Of a stretch of 64,000 nt of DNA, positions 10,801 to 18,915 are shown in pieces. Below the pieces are notes generated by a model that saw nothing but the letters and a program-made list of their open reading frames with translations, ran no database searches and was not told the origin of the DNA. The stretch spans positions 372,001 to 436,000 of the forward strand of contig NZ_JAIQXE010000001.1 of the NCBI RefSeq assembly GCF_020076305.1, written 5' to 3'. The position numbers and the translations under genes are program-made. The stretch's first letter is position 1, and every line of letters starts with the position of its first letter. The DNA comes from Flavihumibacter profundi (GTDB taxonomy: Bacteria > Bacteroidota > Bacteroidia > Chitinophagales > Chitinophagaceae).

Positions 10801-11460
10801 TTTTTCCGTGTAATGGCTATCATTAGTGGCTATTACCGGAACATTATATTTATTGGCAAACTTCAGCAATGCCTGGTTAATTATTTCCTGCTCTTTTAGA
10901 GCATGCCTTTGCAATTCGATAAAGTAATCTTCCCCAAACATATCCAGCCACCACTTGAATTCAATTTCAGCAGCAGCTTCACCTTCATGTAAAATAGTTT
11001 GAGGAACATAGGCACCAATACAACAGGTTGTTGCTATAAGTCCTTCATGGTATTTTTCAATTAGCTCTTTATCAATCCTTGGATATTTGCTGTACATACC
11101 TTCAACGAAGCCAAGGGAGGTTAATTTTATGAGGTTTTGATAGCCAACAGCATTTTTCGCCAGTAAAACCTGGTGGTAACGCTGGTCTTTTTGTTCCTTG
11201 GTAAAGGATTTTCTGTGGCGGTCTTTAACTACATAAAACTCACAACCCACAACTGGTTTTACCAATGGCTGGCCGTCTTCCCCTTTATGTTTATAAGCTT
11301 CTGCAACAAATTCAAATGCTCCAAACATATTTCCGTGGTCTGTAATAGCGATAGCAGGCATTTTGTCCTTTACTGCCTTCTTGTACAAAGAAGAAATAGA
11401 GGCGGCCCCGTCTAATAAGGAATATTGGGTGTGACAATGGAGATGCGAAAATCTGGACAT
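7822..11460 (-). CDS. dnaE: DNA polymerase III alpha subunit
   Basis: The frame is open far upstream, but the start is placed at ATG 11460 because family members begin with the PHP domain at once, here FSHLHCHTQYSLLDG. This gives 1212 residues. Order: PHP domain (1 to about 280), palm with GPGRGSAAGS near residue 400 and the catalytic PDIDTDF near 425, fingers with FQFESPGMQ, helix-hairpin-helix, and a C-terminal OB fold (about 1000-1100). It is the replicative polymerase catalytic subunit. The PHP domain keeps metal-binding His residues (HLHCH), so it may retain phosphatase or proofreading activity. The upstream intergenic region is shared with the divergent NlpC/P60 gene. Confidence 0.97.
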   Translation of the reverse strand: MSRFSHLHCHTQYSLLDGAASISSLYKKAVKDKMPAIAITDHGNMFGAFEFVAEAYKHKGEDGQPLVKPVVGCEFYVVKDRHRKSFTKEQKDQRYHQVLLAKNAVGYQNLIKLTSLGFVEGMYSKYPRIDKELIEKYHEGLIATTCCIGAYVPQTILHEGEAAAEIEFKWWLDMFGEDYFIELQRHALKEQEIINQALLKFANKYNVPVIATNDSHYTEKDDANAHDILLCINTGEKQSTPGFDDFVNDDANIRNRRFKFPNDQFYFKSSAEMSTLFSDVPEAIDNTNMIVDRVELLNLKKDILLPAFPIPKEFQVHKDSNLNQWEYLRHITYEGAKNRYTEISQEVQERLDFELFTIKTMGFAGYFLIVSDFIQAGRDLGVFVGPGRGSAAGSVVAYCIGITNIDPMKYNLLFERFLNPDRKSMPDIDTDFDDDGRQKVIDYVVQKYGKNQVAQIVTYGTMAAKMSIKDVARVLDLPLSESNALAKMVPDKPGIELGRVLKAPITDKDGEKSLQSKEQLGPEDIDNVKKLREIYNGIDIRAQVLKEAERLEGSVRNTGLHAAGIIIAPDDLMNIIPVCTAKDSELLVTQIEGSIIEDAGVIKMDFLGLKTLTILKNALALIKQNHGVEIIIDDVPLDDVKTFELYQKADTIGTFQFESPGMQKYLRDLKPDQFADLIAMNALYRPGPLAYIPNFIDRKHGKEAISYDLEEMKEYLEETYGITVYQEQVMLLAQKIGGFSKGDADVLRKAMGKKQKSVLDKMKKQFVEGAVKKGHPAEKLEKIWTDWEAFAQYAFNKSHSTCYAFVAYQTAYLKAHYPSEYMAAVLNNAGSIEKITFFMEECKRMGLNVLGPDINESQKGFAVNKAGAIRFGLGGLKGVGEAAVDSIISDRDKNGAFVSIFEMIKRINQRTVNKKTLESLAHAGAFDCFPELHRAQYFYIPAGDTSTGLEKIIKYGNIYQAQSSGSSNTLFGELPAVMDLPSPKIPACDPWTLTERLEKEKEVTGIFISGHPLDHFKFEMRHYNIMPLQEFNEIKDNPLLIGNGRQYRLAGLVIDGQHRITKTGRNFGALTLEDYSGKTELMLWGDDYMRFKDYLDKGKNLFITGSFKSRFNTEQFEFKIERINLLETIKQSLTKQLVLYVEPRHISAEMIGFLEGNLRKFPGKTSLRINLMEQRSQSITSLYSIENGLEMNDELTAWLQLQPELDIKVDTN

Positions 11461-11511
11461 AGTGCTGCAAGTAACAAATTTTCTAAAGACTGGTATAAAA
11501 TTTGAATTCGT

Positions 11512-11519
11512 TATTTTTG
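11512..11519 (+). promoter_or_regulatory. Candidate -7 promoter box of the NlpC/P60 lipoprotein gene
   Basis: TATTTTTG matches TAnnTTTG and lies 34 bases before the TTG start at 11554. A good -33 element was not seen. Confidence 0.4.
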
Positions 11520-11553
11520 CCGCGGTCAGGTCAAATAGAAAAAGTAAATATCC

Positions 11554-12216
11554 TTGCAAAAAATTATATATATAACTCCGCTTTTTTTGTTCATCGTGGC
11601 CTGTGGCCCTTCCAGGAACAGTACTAATGGAAGCTCGCCAACAGTTACACGAACCACCCATTCCTCACCCAAGTTTATCGATTCCATTAGTATGACCCCG
11701 GGCGAAGAAGGTCCGGGTGCCAATAACAGTACAAATACCGGACGTCTTATAGGGCCGGGGCATAGCACGCTCACCGGAGCAGGCCTCAATATCGAAAATG
11801 GCACAGAACTGCAATTTAAATATGCAATTCTGCTGGATGAAAATGTGGAAAGTATGAATAACCTGGCCCTGCTGCAATTCATTGAAGAGTGGTACGGTAC
11901 AAAATACCGTTACGGCGGGTCCACAAAAAGCGGCATTGACTGCTCCGCATTTACCTGCACCCTGGAAAGCTCAGTATTTGGCAAATCAATACCAAGGACC
12001 TCCCATGAACAATTTGAACAAAGCCAGAAAATTGATGCGGAATACCTGCAACCCGGCGACCTGGTTTTTTTTAATACGCGTGGAGGGGTGTCACACGTTG
12101 GAATTTATGTATCAAACAACAAGTTTGTACATGCTTCAACTTCATATGGGGTTATAATCAGTGACCTGAATGAAGAATATTACAAACGCCGTTTTATTGG
12201 TGCCGGAAGACTATGA
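11554..12216 (+). CDS. NlpC/P60 family lipoprotein peptidase
   Basis: The start is a TTG: an in-frame TAA at 11545-11547 excludes anything further upstream, and the next ATG falls after the lipobox. The first residues (MQKIIYITPLFLFIVAC) form a lipoprotein signal with Cys 17. A low-complexity Ser/Thr/Gly linker follows to about residue 60. The catalytic NlpC/P60 domain occupies about 105-220, with Cys in GIDCSAFT (about 130), His in GGVSHVGIYV (about 180) and a third polar residue at VHAS (about 194). Such enzymes cut stem peptides of peptidoglycan, often between D-Glu and meso-diaminopimelate. It ends 2 bases before the stop of the convergent M1 peptidase gene. Confidence 0.9.
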   Translation: MQKIIYITPLFLFIVACGPSRNSTNGSSPTVTRTTHSSPKFIDSISMTPGEEGPGANNSTNTGRLIGPGHSTLTGAGLNIENGTELQFKYAILLDENVESMNNLALLQFIEEWYGTKYRYGGSTKSGIDCSAFTCTLESSVFGKSIPRTSHEQFEQSQKIDAEYLQPGDLVFFNTRGGVSHVGIYVSNNKFVHASTSYGVIISDLNEEYYKRRFIGAGRL

Positions 12217-12218
12217 AT

Positions 12219-13877
12219 TTACTTTAGCTGTTTGGGTTCAATGTAAAAATTATTATCCACTTCAAGCCTTGTAGCACTTGTTTTCAGGGTTTGCCATTCG
12301 GTTCCGGGCTCCAGCCAGCTTGTTTTGCCATCAAGTAATACTTTTACAGGCATATTAAATCCGTCAACCGTATTGCGCCAGCGAAAAGACATAGTGCCGC
12401 TGTAGAAACTGTATTGCAGTTGCGGTATTTTTGTGGTGCGCAGGTACTGGTCAAAAATTTTGGAAAAATCTTTCCCGGCGTAATTGCTGATATACTTTTC
12501 TATCTCTGCTGAACTTGTAGTCGAATGGTAATAGTCTTTGTTTAAATTCCGCAATAGTGTCCTGAACTTTTCATCATCGCCAATGATTTGGCGAATGATA
12601 TGGATCATGTTGGCCGATTTCGGGTACATATCACCGCTACCTTCCTTATTTACACCGTAAGGTCCGATAATGGGAATATCATTCCTGATATTTTTTCTGA
12701 TGCCCGCAAGGTATTCATTGGCAGCAGCAAGTCCACTCTGGCACTCGGTATAAATGGTTTCACTATAATTGGTAAAGCCTTCATGTAACCACATATCAGC
12801 AATATCATTTGAAGTGATATTATTTCCGAACCATTCGTGCCCCGATTCATGGATAATAATAAAATCCCATTTCAGTCCCCATCCTGTTCCTGAAAGGTCG
12901 CGACCCAGGTAGCCGTTTTTGAATTTGTTGCCATAGGCCACAGCGCTTTGGTGCTCCATACCCAGGTGGGGCGATTCAACCAGTTTATAACCATCTTCAT
13001 AAAATGGGTATGGGCCAAACCAATGTTCGAAACACTGCAGCATGGGTTTCACCTGCTGAAACTGGGCTTTTGCAGCCTCAAGGTCTTCCTGGAGGACCCA
13101 GTATTCACAGTCTAGCACCCCTTTCTCACCAGCAAAAGTCTCTTTCCAACTCACATATTTACCGATATAAGGAATGATATTATAATTATTGATTGGATTT
13201 TTCACTTCCCATGTATAAGTTGTGGTGCCATTGGATTGTGGTACTGTTTTCTTCAACCGCCCATTTCCAACCGCCACCAGGTCTGAAGGAACTGTTATCA
13301 TGAGGGATGCCCCCAAATTGGGTTCATCGCTCTGGATATCTTTGCAGGGATACCAGACACTTGCACCAAGACCCTGGCAGGCCACGCTCATCCACGGATT
13401 ACCAGCTTTATCCCTGGTCCAGATCCAGCCTCCATCCCAGGGGGGGCGAACTGCTTCTAAAGGTTTACCGGAAAATAGAAGGGTTATTTTCTGGCTGCTT
13501 TTTATAGGTAAGGACTGGTCTACTTTAATATGAAAAACATTTCCTTCGCGAACATATGATAGTGACTTGCCATTTAAAATTGCTTCATCGAGTTGCATGG
13601 GTTGCTGCAGGTCAATTTGCATGTTTCCGGGAGCACTAATAACAGCAAAACTAAGGTTAACGCTACCTTTAATGGTTTTAGACCCATAATCTGGTGTTAC
13701 GGAAATTTCATACCGCTGAACGTCCCACCAGCTTCTTTCTGCGTTTATGGATCCCCTGAGAGTATCCTGGTGGGTGAGTTCACCGGATTTTGATAAGGGT
13801 TGTGCATTAGTGGAACAGATCACAAGAAATGTGCAGCAGGAAGCAAGGAAACCTCTAACGATTGATGTAAGTTGCAT
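12219..13877 (-). CDS. Secreted M1-family zinc metallopeptidase
   Basis: A 552-residue protein with a signal peptide (cleavage near STNAQ). The zinc site HESGHEW is near residue 343, with the third ligand in WLHEGFTNY about 20 residues on. The exopeptidase loop reads GMEHQ near residue 308, where classical M1 enzymes have GxMEN; the change of Asn to His is common in the exported Bacteroidota branch. The N-terminal beta domain covers about 45-240. There is no ERAP-like C-terminal helical domain and no T9SS signal, so it is a short M1 enzyme, probably periplasmic, that removes N-terminal residues from peptides. It has its own promoter-like box at 13923-13930. Confidence 0.9.
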   Translation of the reverse strand: MQLTSIVRGFLASCCTFLVICSTNAQPLSKSGELTHQDTLRGSINAERSWWDVQRYEISVTPDYGSKTIKGSVNLSFAVISAPGNMQIDLQQPMQLDEAILNGKSLSYVREGNVFHIKVDQSLPIKSSQKITLLFSGKPLEAVRPPWDGGWIWTRDKAGNPWMSVACQGLGASVWYPCKDIQSDEPNLGASLMITVPSDLVAVGNGRLKKTVPQSNGTTTYTWEVKNPINNYNIIPYIGKYVSWKETFAGEKGVLDCEYWVLQEDLEAAKAQFQQVKPMLQCFEHWFGPYPFYEDGYKLVESPHLGMEHQSAVAYGNKFKNGYLGRDLSGTGWGLKWDFIIIHESGHEWFGNNITSNDIADMWLHEGFTNYSETIYTECQSGLAAANEYLAGIRKNIRNDIPIIGPYGVNKEGSGDMYPKSANMIHIIRQIIGDDEKFRTLLRNLNKDYYHSTTSSAEIEKYISNYAGKDFSKIFDQYLRTTKIPQLQYSFYSGTMSFRWRNTVDGFNMPVKVLLDGKTSWLEPGTEWQTLKTSATRLEVDNNFYIEPKQLK

Positions 13878-13922
13878 GTAGGCAATTATAAATGATTCGG
13901 GATTAAATATAAGCCCTTAGCA

Positions 13923-13930
13923 CAAAATTA
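13923..13930 (-). promoter_or_regulatory. Candidate -7 promoter box of the M1 peptidase gene
   Basis: Read leftward the bases are TAATTTTG, a TAnnTTTG match 45 bases upstream of the ATG at 13877. It lies just ahead of the divergent substrate-binding lipoprotein gene. Confidence 0.4.
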
Positions 13931-13935
13931 TTTGA

Positions 13936-15573
13936 ATGTTGATCTGCCGCTCATGTATCTTCTTCCTGGTTGCTTTTATGTTATTGATGTCCTGTGGCCG
14001 TCAGCCAGCCGGTGATAAAGGTTTTTTTAAATACAATGAATCATCCGGGATTGCTTCCCTGGATCCTGCATTTGCCAAGAATCAAAGCATTATGTGGGCT
14101 GTTCACCAGGTTTATAATACCCTGGTTGAGGTAGATAGTAACCTTGTAATTGCACCTTCTCTGGCTAAATCATGGGAGGTAAGTAAAGATGGGTTAATAT
14201 ATACTTTTCACCTGCGAACGGGAGTCCGTTTTCATGATGATCCATGTTTCCCTGGCGGGAAAGGCAGGGTATTGAATGCAACAGATGTAGTATTTAGTTT
14301 CCATCGTTTAATCGATCCTGTTACAGCCAGCAGTGGTGCATGGATTTTCAATGACCGGGTGAAAAAAACGGGCGGATTTCTTTCTTTGAATGACAGCACC
14401 TTCCAATTGGAGTTGGTAAGGCCATTTCCGCCGATCCTGGGAATACTGAGTATGCAATATTGTTCCATCGTACCCCATGAAGCGACCAGGTTTTATGGCA
14501 ATAATTTCAGGGCCCATCCGGTTGGAACCGGTCCATTCCGGTTTGTAGCGCTGGAAGAAGGACAAGCATTGATCCTTCGTAAAAATGAATTTTATTTTGA
14601 AAAGGATAGTAATGGTAATAACCTGCCTTATTTAGAGGGGGTAAAAGTCAGTTTCTATGATAGTAAGGCTACAGAGTTTTTATTATTCCGGCAAGGTTCA
14701 GTGCATTTTATCAACGATATTGATCCTTCATTCAAAGATGAACTGCTTACAAAATCAGGCCGGTTACGAAAAAATTGGGAAGGGAAAATTATACTATCCA
14801 AACACCCTTACCTGAACACGGAATATTTAGGAATATTAAATGACACCTTAAATGATTTGGTAAAAAACTCACCACTGCGCTTTAAAAAAATCAGGCAGGC
14901 TTTCAACTACGGATTTGACCGTAGGAAAATGATGTTATACCTCCGGAATTCTATAGGAAAACCTGCTGAAAGTGGCTTTATACCCGCCGGGTTACCATCC
15001 TTTGATAGTCAGCGAGTTAAAGGATACAACTATGATCCGCAAAAAGCAAGGCAATTATTATTGGAAGCAGGCTATCCAGGGGGACGGGGAATGCCGGTAA
15101 TTAAGCTGCTGACAATCCCAATTTATGCCGACCTGGCTAGCTATATAGCCCGGGAACTTGAAGAATTGGGCATCCCCATACAGGTTGAAATAATGCAAAA
15201 GAGCCTTTTGCTGGAGCAAACAGCCCAATCACAGGCTTTATTTTTCAGGGGTAGCTGGATAGCAGATTACCCCGATGCTGAAAATTATCTCAGTGTATTT
15301 TATTCCCGAAACCCCGCGCCGCCTAATTATACGCGTTACCGAAATGCCGCTTTTGATGCGCGGTACGAAAAAGCATTGCAGGAAAATAATGATTCAATGC
15401 GCTATTCCCTTTACCAGCAAATGGATAGTATACTCATAAGCGATGCTCCGGTAATTCCTTTGTGGTATGATGAAGTGATCCATTTTGTTCAACCAAATGT
15501 TTCTGGTTTTAAGCCAAATGCGCTGAACTTGCTGGAACTCAGAAGAGTACATTTAGGCACTAATTCTGATTAA
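13936..15573 (+). CDS. Oligopeptide-type ABC substrate-binding lipoprotein (SBP family 5)
   Basis: A 545-residue protein starting MLICRSC, with lipobox LLMSC (Cys near residue 20). The body matches solute-binding family 5 (OppA/DppA): SLDPAFAKNQ near the N-terminus, LAKSWEVSKDGLIYTFHLR near 75-95, ATDVVFSFHRL near 115, GTGPFRF near 195, and a C-terminal PDAENYLSVFYS segment. These proteins bind peptides, nickel or other solutes for ABC importers. No Opp/Dpp permease or ATPase gene is adjacent, so the transporter partner is elsewhere or the protein acts as a stand-alone binder. The ATG at 13936 leaves a very short gap to the opposite promoter box. Confidence 0.88.
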   Translation: MLICRSCIFFLVAFMLLMSCGRQPAGDKGFFKYNESSGIASLDPAFAKNQSIMWAVHQVYNTLVEVDSNLVIAPSLAKSWEVSKDGLIYTFHLRTGVRFHDDPCFPGGKGRVLNATDVVFSFHRLIDPVTASSGAWIFNDRVKKTGGFLSLNDSTFQLELVRPFPPILGILSMQYCSIVPHEATRFYGNNFRAHPVGTGPFRFVALEEGQALILRKNEFYFEKDSNGNNLPYLEGVKVSFYDSKATEFLLFRQGSVHFINDIDPSFKDELLTKSGRLRKNWEGKIILSKHPYLNTEYLGILNDTLNDLVKNSPLRFKKIRQAFNYGFDRRKMMLYLRNSIGKPAESGFIPAGLPSFDSQRVKGYNYDPQKARQLLLEAGYPGGRGMPVIKLLTIPIYADLASYIARELEELGIPIQVEIMQKSLLLEQTAQSQALFFRGSWIADYPDAENYLSVFYSRNPAPPNYTRYRNAAFDARYEKALQENNDSMRYSLYQQMDSILISDAPVIPLWYDEVIHFVQPNVSGFKPNALNLLELRRVHLGTNSD

Positions 15574-15580
15574 ATAGCCG

Positions 15581-15588
15581 TAACTTTG
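15581..15588 (+). promoter_or_regulatory. Candidate -7 promoter box of the desaturase gene
   Basis: TAACTTTG matches TAnnTTTG and lies 21 bases before the ATG at 15610. It overlaps the alternative upstream TTG at 15586, which argues against that TTG as the start. Confidence 0.5.
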
Positions 15589-15609
15589 CGCCTTAATTTA
15601 GAGATTAGT

Positions 15610-16425
15610 ATGGCAGTTATTTTAATTTTCTTTTTTGCGCATTGGTTTTTATCCCTGTTTTTCCATACGTTCTTTTTGCACCGGTATGCATCCCACCAGA
15701 TGTACACCACCAGTAAAACTTGGGAAAAGATTTTTTATTTGTCAACCTGGATCACACAGGGCTCATCCTACCTCGTCCCGAGGGCTTACGCCGTTATGCA
15801 CCGCATGCACCACGTTTACAGCGATACTGAAAAAGATCCGCATAGTCCGCACTTCTTCAAAGATGTTATGGGTATGATGATTCATACGCGTAATATTTAC
15901 AATGCATTTCTAACTGGCAAGAATGTTCCGGATGAGCAGTTCACCAGGGATTACCTCCCGGTTTGGACAAAACTCGATCGCCTTGCTGATAGTACAGCTA
16001 TGCGTTTGTTCTTTGGCTTATTATATGTATCGGTTTATGTAGTTTTCGCACCGAATTATTGGTGGTTTCTGTTATTGCCGATCCATTTTTTAATGGGACC
16101 AGTACAGGGAGCTATTGTTAACTGGTGTGGACATAAATACGGTTATGCCAATTATAAGAATGGTGACCATTCAAAGAACACTGAGCCATGGGGCATTTTC
16201 CTTTTGGGTGAGTTGTTCCAGAATAACCACCACAAAGAAGGAACTAACCCTAATTTTGCCCGTAAGTGGTTTGAACTGGACCCTACATTCCACGTTATGA
16301 AACTGATGAATGCTGTGGGAATTATCCGGCTTAAAAAATCATTGGTTGTTGTAAGCAAGGACCCGGCTGAACTTGATGATCAGCCTATTTCCATCAGGCC
16401 AAAGCTGGTTAAGAAAGTACATTAG
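15610..16425 (+). CDS. Membrane fatty acid (acyl-CoA/acyl-lipid) desaturase
   Basis: The ATG at 15610 gives 271 residues. Three histidine boxes of the membrane diiron desaturases are visible: HRYASH near residue 24, HRMHH near 63 and NNHHKE near 206, with an additional CGHKYG near 178. Four hydrophobic segments flank them. This is the SCD/DesC type that introduces a cis double bond (usually delta-9) into a fatty acyl chain, adjusting membrane fluidity. Electron donor genes are not nearby. The product is in the inner membrane with the His boxes on the cytoplasmic side. It is transcribed alone from the box at 15581 and ends at the strong hairpin at 16444-16491. Confidence 0.9.
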   Translation: MAVILIFFFAHWFLSLFFHTFFLHRYASHQMYTTSKTWEKIFYLSTWITQGSSYLVPRAYAVMHRMHHVYSDTEKDPHSPHFFKDVMGMMIHTRNIYNAFLTGKNVPDEQFTRDYLPVWTKLDRLADSTAMRLFFGLLYVSVYVVFAPNYWWFLLLPIHFLMGPVQGAIVNWCGHKYGYANYKNGDHSKNTEPWGIFLLGELFQNNHHKEGTNPNFARKWFELDPTFHVMKLMNAVGIIRLKKSLVVVSKDPAELDDQPISIRPKLVKKVH

Positions 16426-16443
16426 ATTTAAATTGTTCATGTA

Positions 16444-16491
16444 ACAGAATAAAGAATCCCCCGGTAACAACCGGGGGATTCTTTATTCTGT
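16444..16491. terminator. Strong bidirectional terminator between desaturase and msrA
   Basis: A perfect 21-bp stem: 16444-16464 pairs with 16471-16491 around a six-base loop TAACAA. The C/G core (CCCCCGG) is flanked by A/T-rich arms, so the stem would serve both convergent genes. Confidence 0.9.
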
Positions 16492-16503
16492 ATATAAATG
16501 AAA

Positions 16504-17190
16504 TCAATTCTTTGTCTGTGCCTGGTTATTCTTTTTTAATTTGTCCTTAAAGACCTTTTCGAATTTTTCCATCTTCGGCCGGATTACATAGTAACAATAA
16601 GGCTGTGTACCGTTATTAACATAATAATTCTGGTGATAGTCTTCGGCTTCATAAAAATTCTTGAATGGTGAAATCTCAGTAACTATCGGGCTTTTCCAGG
16701 CCCCGCTTTTATCAAGTTGCTCCTTGTAATAAGTGGCTTTTTGTTTTTGGGTTTCATTATGGTAAAAAACTACACTGCGGTACTGTGGCCCGGCATCATT
16801 TCCCTGGCGATTTAAAGTAGTGGGATCATGGGTTTGCCAGAAGACTTCGAGTAATTCATCAAAGGTGATTACAGACGGGTCAAAAATAATCTGGGTAACT
16901 TCAGCATGGCCTGTGTTTTTTTCACAAACCTGTTCGTAAGTAGGATTGGCTACATGCCCGCCTGAATAGCCGGAAGACACTTTAAGCACTCCATTTAACT
17001 GTTGGAATACCGCTTCCGTACACCAGAAACATCCTGATCCGAGGGTGGCTGTATCTGTTTTTCCAACTGATTCTGCGTATACTAAATCGTTATTCATGCT
17101 TTTATTGGGGTTTTCTTTCTGAGCACAACCAGTACACAACTGATATACTGAGAAAAGGGAAAGCGTAGTAACAAAATGTAAATACTTCAT
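16504..17190 (-). CDS. msrA: Peptide-methionine (S)-S-oxide reductase, lipoprotein form
   Basis: The ATG at 17190 is chosen over a GTG seven codons upstream; it gives 228 residues and a lipoprotein signal with lipobox LCTGC. The catalytic motif GCFWC is near residue 52, followed by GYSGGHVANPTYEQVC and the family's GPQYRS and YHQNYY segments. It reduces the S-epimer of methionine sulfoxide in proteins. The lipid anchor means it works outside the cytoplasm, so it needs an envelope reductant. No MsrB domain is fused and no msrB gene is adjacent. Confidence 0.95.
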   Translation of the reverse strand: MKYLHFVTTLSLFSVYQLCTGCAQKENPNKSMNNDLVYAESVGKTDTATLGSGCFWCTEAVFQQLNGVLKVSSGYSGGHVANPTYEQVCEKNTGHAEVTQIIFDPSVITFDELLEVFWQTHDPTTLNRQGNDAGPQYRSVVFYHNETQKQKATYYKEQLDKSGAWKSPIVTEISPFKNFYEAEDYHQNYYVNNGTQPYCYYVIRPKMEKFEKVFKDKLKKNNQAQTKN

Positions 17191-17288
17191 AATAGTTCGC
17201 TTAAATAACACTGCAAGTTACGATAGCATTCGCAGTGCAGATGGCAATAGGGAGGTATATACATCCTTTTATGAAACCCTTAACGACC

Positions 17289-17741
17289 TTACAGAATATC
17301 AAAAACTACCAGCAAAGCAAGTGCAGCAGACGCTACCCACAGAAAGGGCAGAGCTGACAAAATAATTATTCCGGTTACCAGCAGGCCCGCACTTACCCAA
17401 AATTTCCAGGTTAAATTCCTTTCTTTCAGATAGATGGCCAATGGAGGCAATAAAATAGCCAGGATCGCCAGTAAAATCAAACTGGTGTCGGTATCTTCCA
17501 GTTTTCCGGCCTTTTTATCAGCTTTATATTGCTTCATTACTATTTTAACCTCTTTGAAACGGTTCTTTTTCTCCTTCTTACTCAAAGAATTGAATTCAGC
17601 TACCGCTTTATCAAGTTCAGCCCTGGCAAGGTCTTCCGAGATGGCAGCCTTTTTTACCGTCGGCTCTGTTTCTGCCGCTTTCACTACAGGTATAGCAAAC
17701 AGAATCCATAATCCGGTAAGTAAAATAATCAACTTCTTCAT
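17289..17741 (-). CDS. YqaE/Pmp3-like membrane protein with exported N-terminal region
   Basis: 150 residues. The N-terminus is a signal peptide (MKKLIILLTGLWILFAIP, cleavage near VKAAE). A charged helical stretch with many Lys/Glu spans about 35-80. The C-terminal half is hydrophobic and starts LLAILAILLPPLAIYLKERN (about 88), which resembles the short YqaE/Pmp3 proteolipids (consensus around LPPLAVYL), with one more hydrophobic stretch than the two-helix family. Pmp3 proteins are small stress-related membrane proteins of unclear mechanism. The assignment rests on that motif only. The gene is divergent from prfB. Confidence 0.55.
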   Translation of the reverse strand: MKKLIILLTGLWILFAIPVVKAAETEPTVKKAAISEDLARAELDKAVAEFNSLSKKEKKNRFKEVKIVMKQYKADKKAGKLEDTDTSLILLAILAILLPPLAIYLKERNLTWKFWVSAGLLVTGIIILSALPFLWVASAALALLVVFDIL

Positions 17742-17782
17742 GGTGTTTTATTTTGGTGGCATGAAAATAAACCAAATCACAA

Positions 17783-17790
17783 TATCTTTG
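17783..17790 (+). promoter_or_regulatory. Candidate -7 promoter box of prfB
   Basis: TATCTTTG matches TAnnTTTG and is only 8 bases from the prfB ATG at 17799, implying a 5' leader of a few bases or none. Confidence 0.5.
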
Positions 17791-17798
17791 CATCCGCT

Positions 17799-18897
17799 AT
17801 GACACAAGAACAATTGAAAACATTACGGGAGCGGGTTTCGGTTCTAAGGAGGTTTCTTTGACGTCGCTAACCGAAATGACAAGATCCACCAGGACAAACT
17901 ATTAACGCTATCACCTGGCTTCTGGGATGACAACCACCGTGCCACGGGCATTTTGAAAGAGATAAAGGTCCACGAATACTGGATTGATCTTTTCAACCAG
18001 GTAGAAACTGCCGTGGAAGACTTTGCTGTACTCCATGATTTCTGGAAAGCCGGTGAGGCGAGCGAGGAAGAGGTAAAACAAGCCTACGACAAAGCACTGG
18101 CCTCCATAGAGGAGGCGGAATTCAAAAGTACCCTTAACCAACCCGAGGATGAATTGCCGGCTGTGGTGCAAATCAACAGTGGCGCAGGTGGTACTGAAAG
18201 CCAGGATTGGGCACAAATATTGTCGCGCATGTACCGTATGTATGGTGAAAAGCAGGGCTGGACAATAACCGAACTCGACTGGCAGGATGGTGATGGGGCA
18301 GGAATCAAAAGCGCTACGTTCCAGTTTGACGGTCCGTTCGCCTATGGTTTCCTGAAAGGTGAAAGCGGCGTACACCGCCTGGTTAGAATTTCTCCATTCG
18401 ATTCAAATGCCAGAAGACACACTTCTTTTGCATCCGTCTTTGTTTATCCACTTGTTGATGATACTATTGAAATCGAGGTAAAAGACAGTGAAGTCAAAAT
18501 GGAGACTTCCCGAAGCGGTGGTGCCGGTGGACAAAACGTGAACAAAGTAGAGACAAAAGTAATGCTCACCCACCTTGCTACAGGTATTGTCGTTATTTGC
18601 CAAACTGAAAGAACGCAGCTTGGCAACCGGGAAAAAGCCATGCAAATGTTGAAAAGCCGTTTGTATGAAGAAGAATTGCGCAGAAGGGAGGAAGCAAAAA
18701 ATATCACAAATTCATCAAAAAAGAAGATCGAATGGGGCAGCCAGATCAGGAGTTATGTTTTCCATCCTTATAAGATGATCAAGGATCACCGCACAGATTA
18801 TGAAGTTGGTAATGTGCAGCCGGTGATGGATGGGGAACTCGACGGGTTTATAAAAGCCTACCTGATGAGCCAGAAAGATGAAGTATCTACAACCTAA
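17799..18897 (+). CDS. prfB: Peptide chain release factor 2 (programmed +1 frameshift)
   Basis: Two frames are joined. The first runs from ATG 17799 for 20 codons ([20 protein letters not shown]) to an in-frame TGA at 17859-17861. After a +1 shift, reading continues from GAC at 17860 to the stop at 18895-18897, giving 365 residues, the same length as E. coli RF2. The anticodon-like SPF motif is near residue 197 and the catalytic GGQ is in [14 protein letters not shown] near 243. RF2 releases peptides at UGA and UAA. The frameshift makes expression self-limiting: when RF2 is scarce the ribosome pauses at UGA and slips. A simple open-frame call would lose the first 51 residues and start at the Met at 17953. 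Confidence 0.95.
17846..17862 (+). promoter_or_regulatory. prfB programmed frameshift site
   Basis: An internal Shine-Dalgarno-like AAGGAGG (17846-17852) is followed by TTT and then the slippery CTT TGA C (17856-17862). The three-base gap between the SD element and CTT is the same as in the E. coli site. Confidence 0.95.
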
Positions 18898-18915
18898 CAG
18901 TATAAAACGCAAAAT

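Noticed and set aside
13307-13507. Plus-strand frames opposite the M1 peptidase
   Set aside because: They overlap the strongly supported peptidase gene on the other strand and show no domain.
17799-17861. prfB read as a truncated or broken gene because of the TGA at codon 21
   Set aside because: The TGA is in the conserved slippery CTT TGA C with an SD-like element at the right distance, and the joined product has normal length.
17911-18375. A 154-residue open frame on the minus strand
   Set aside because: It is opposite prfB, including the part read after the frameshift, and has no recognisable motif.
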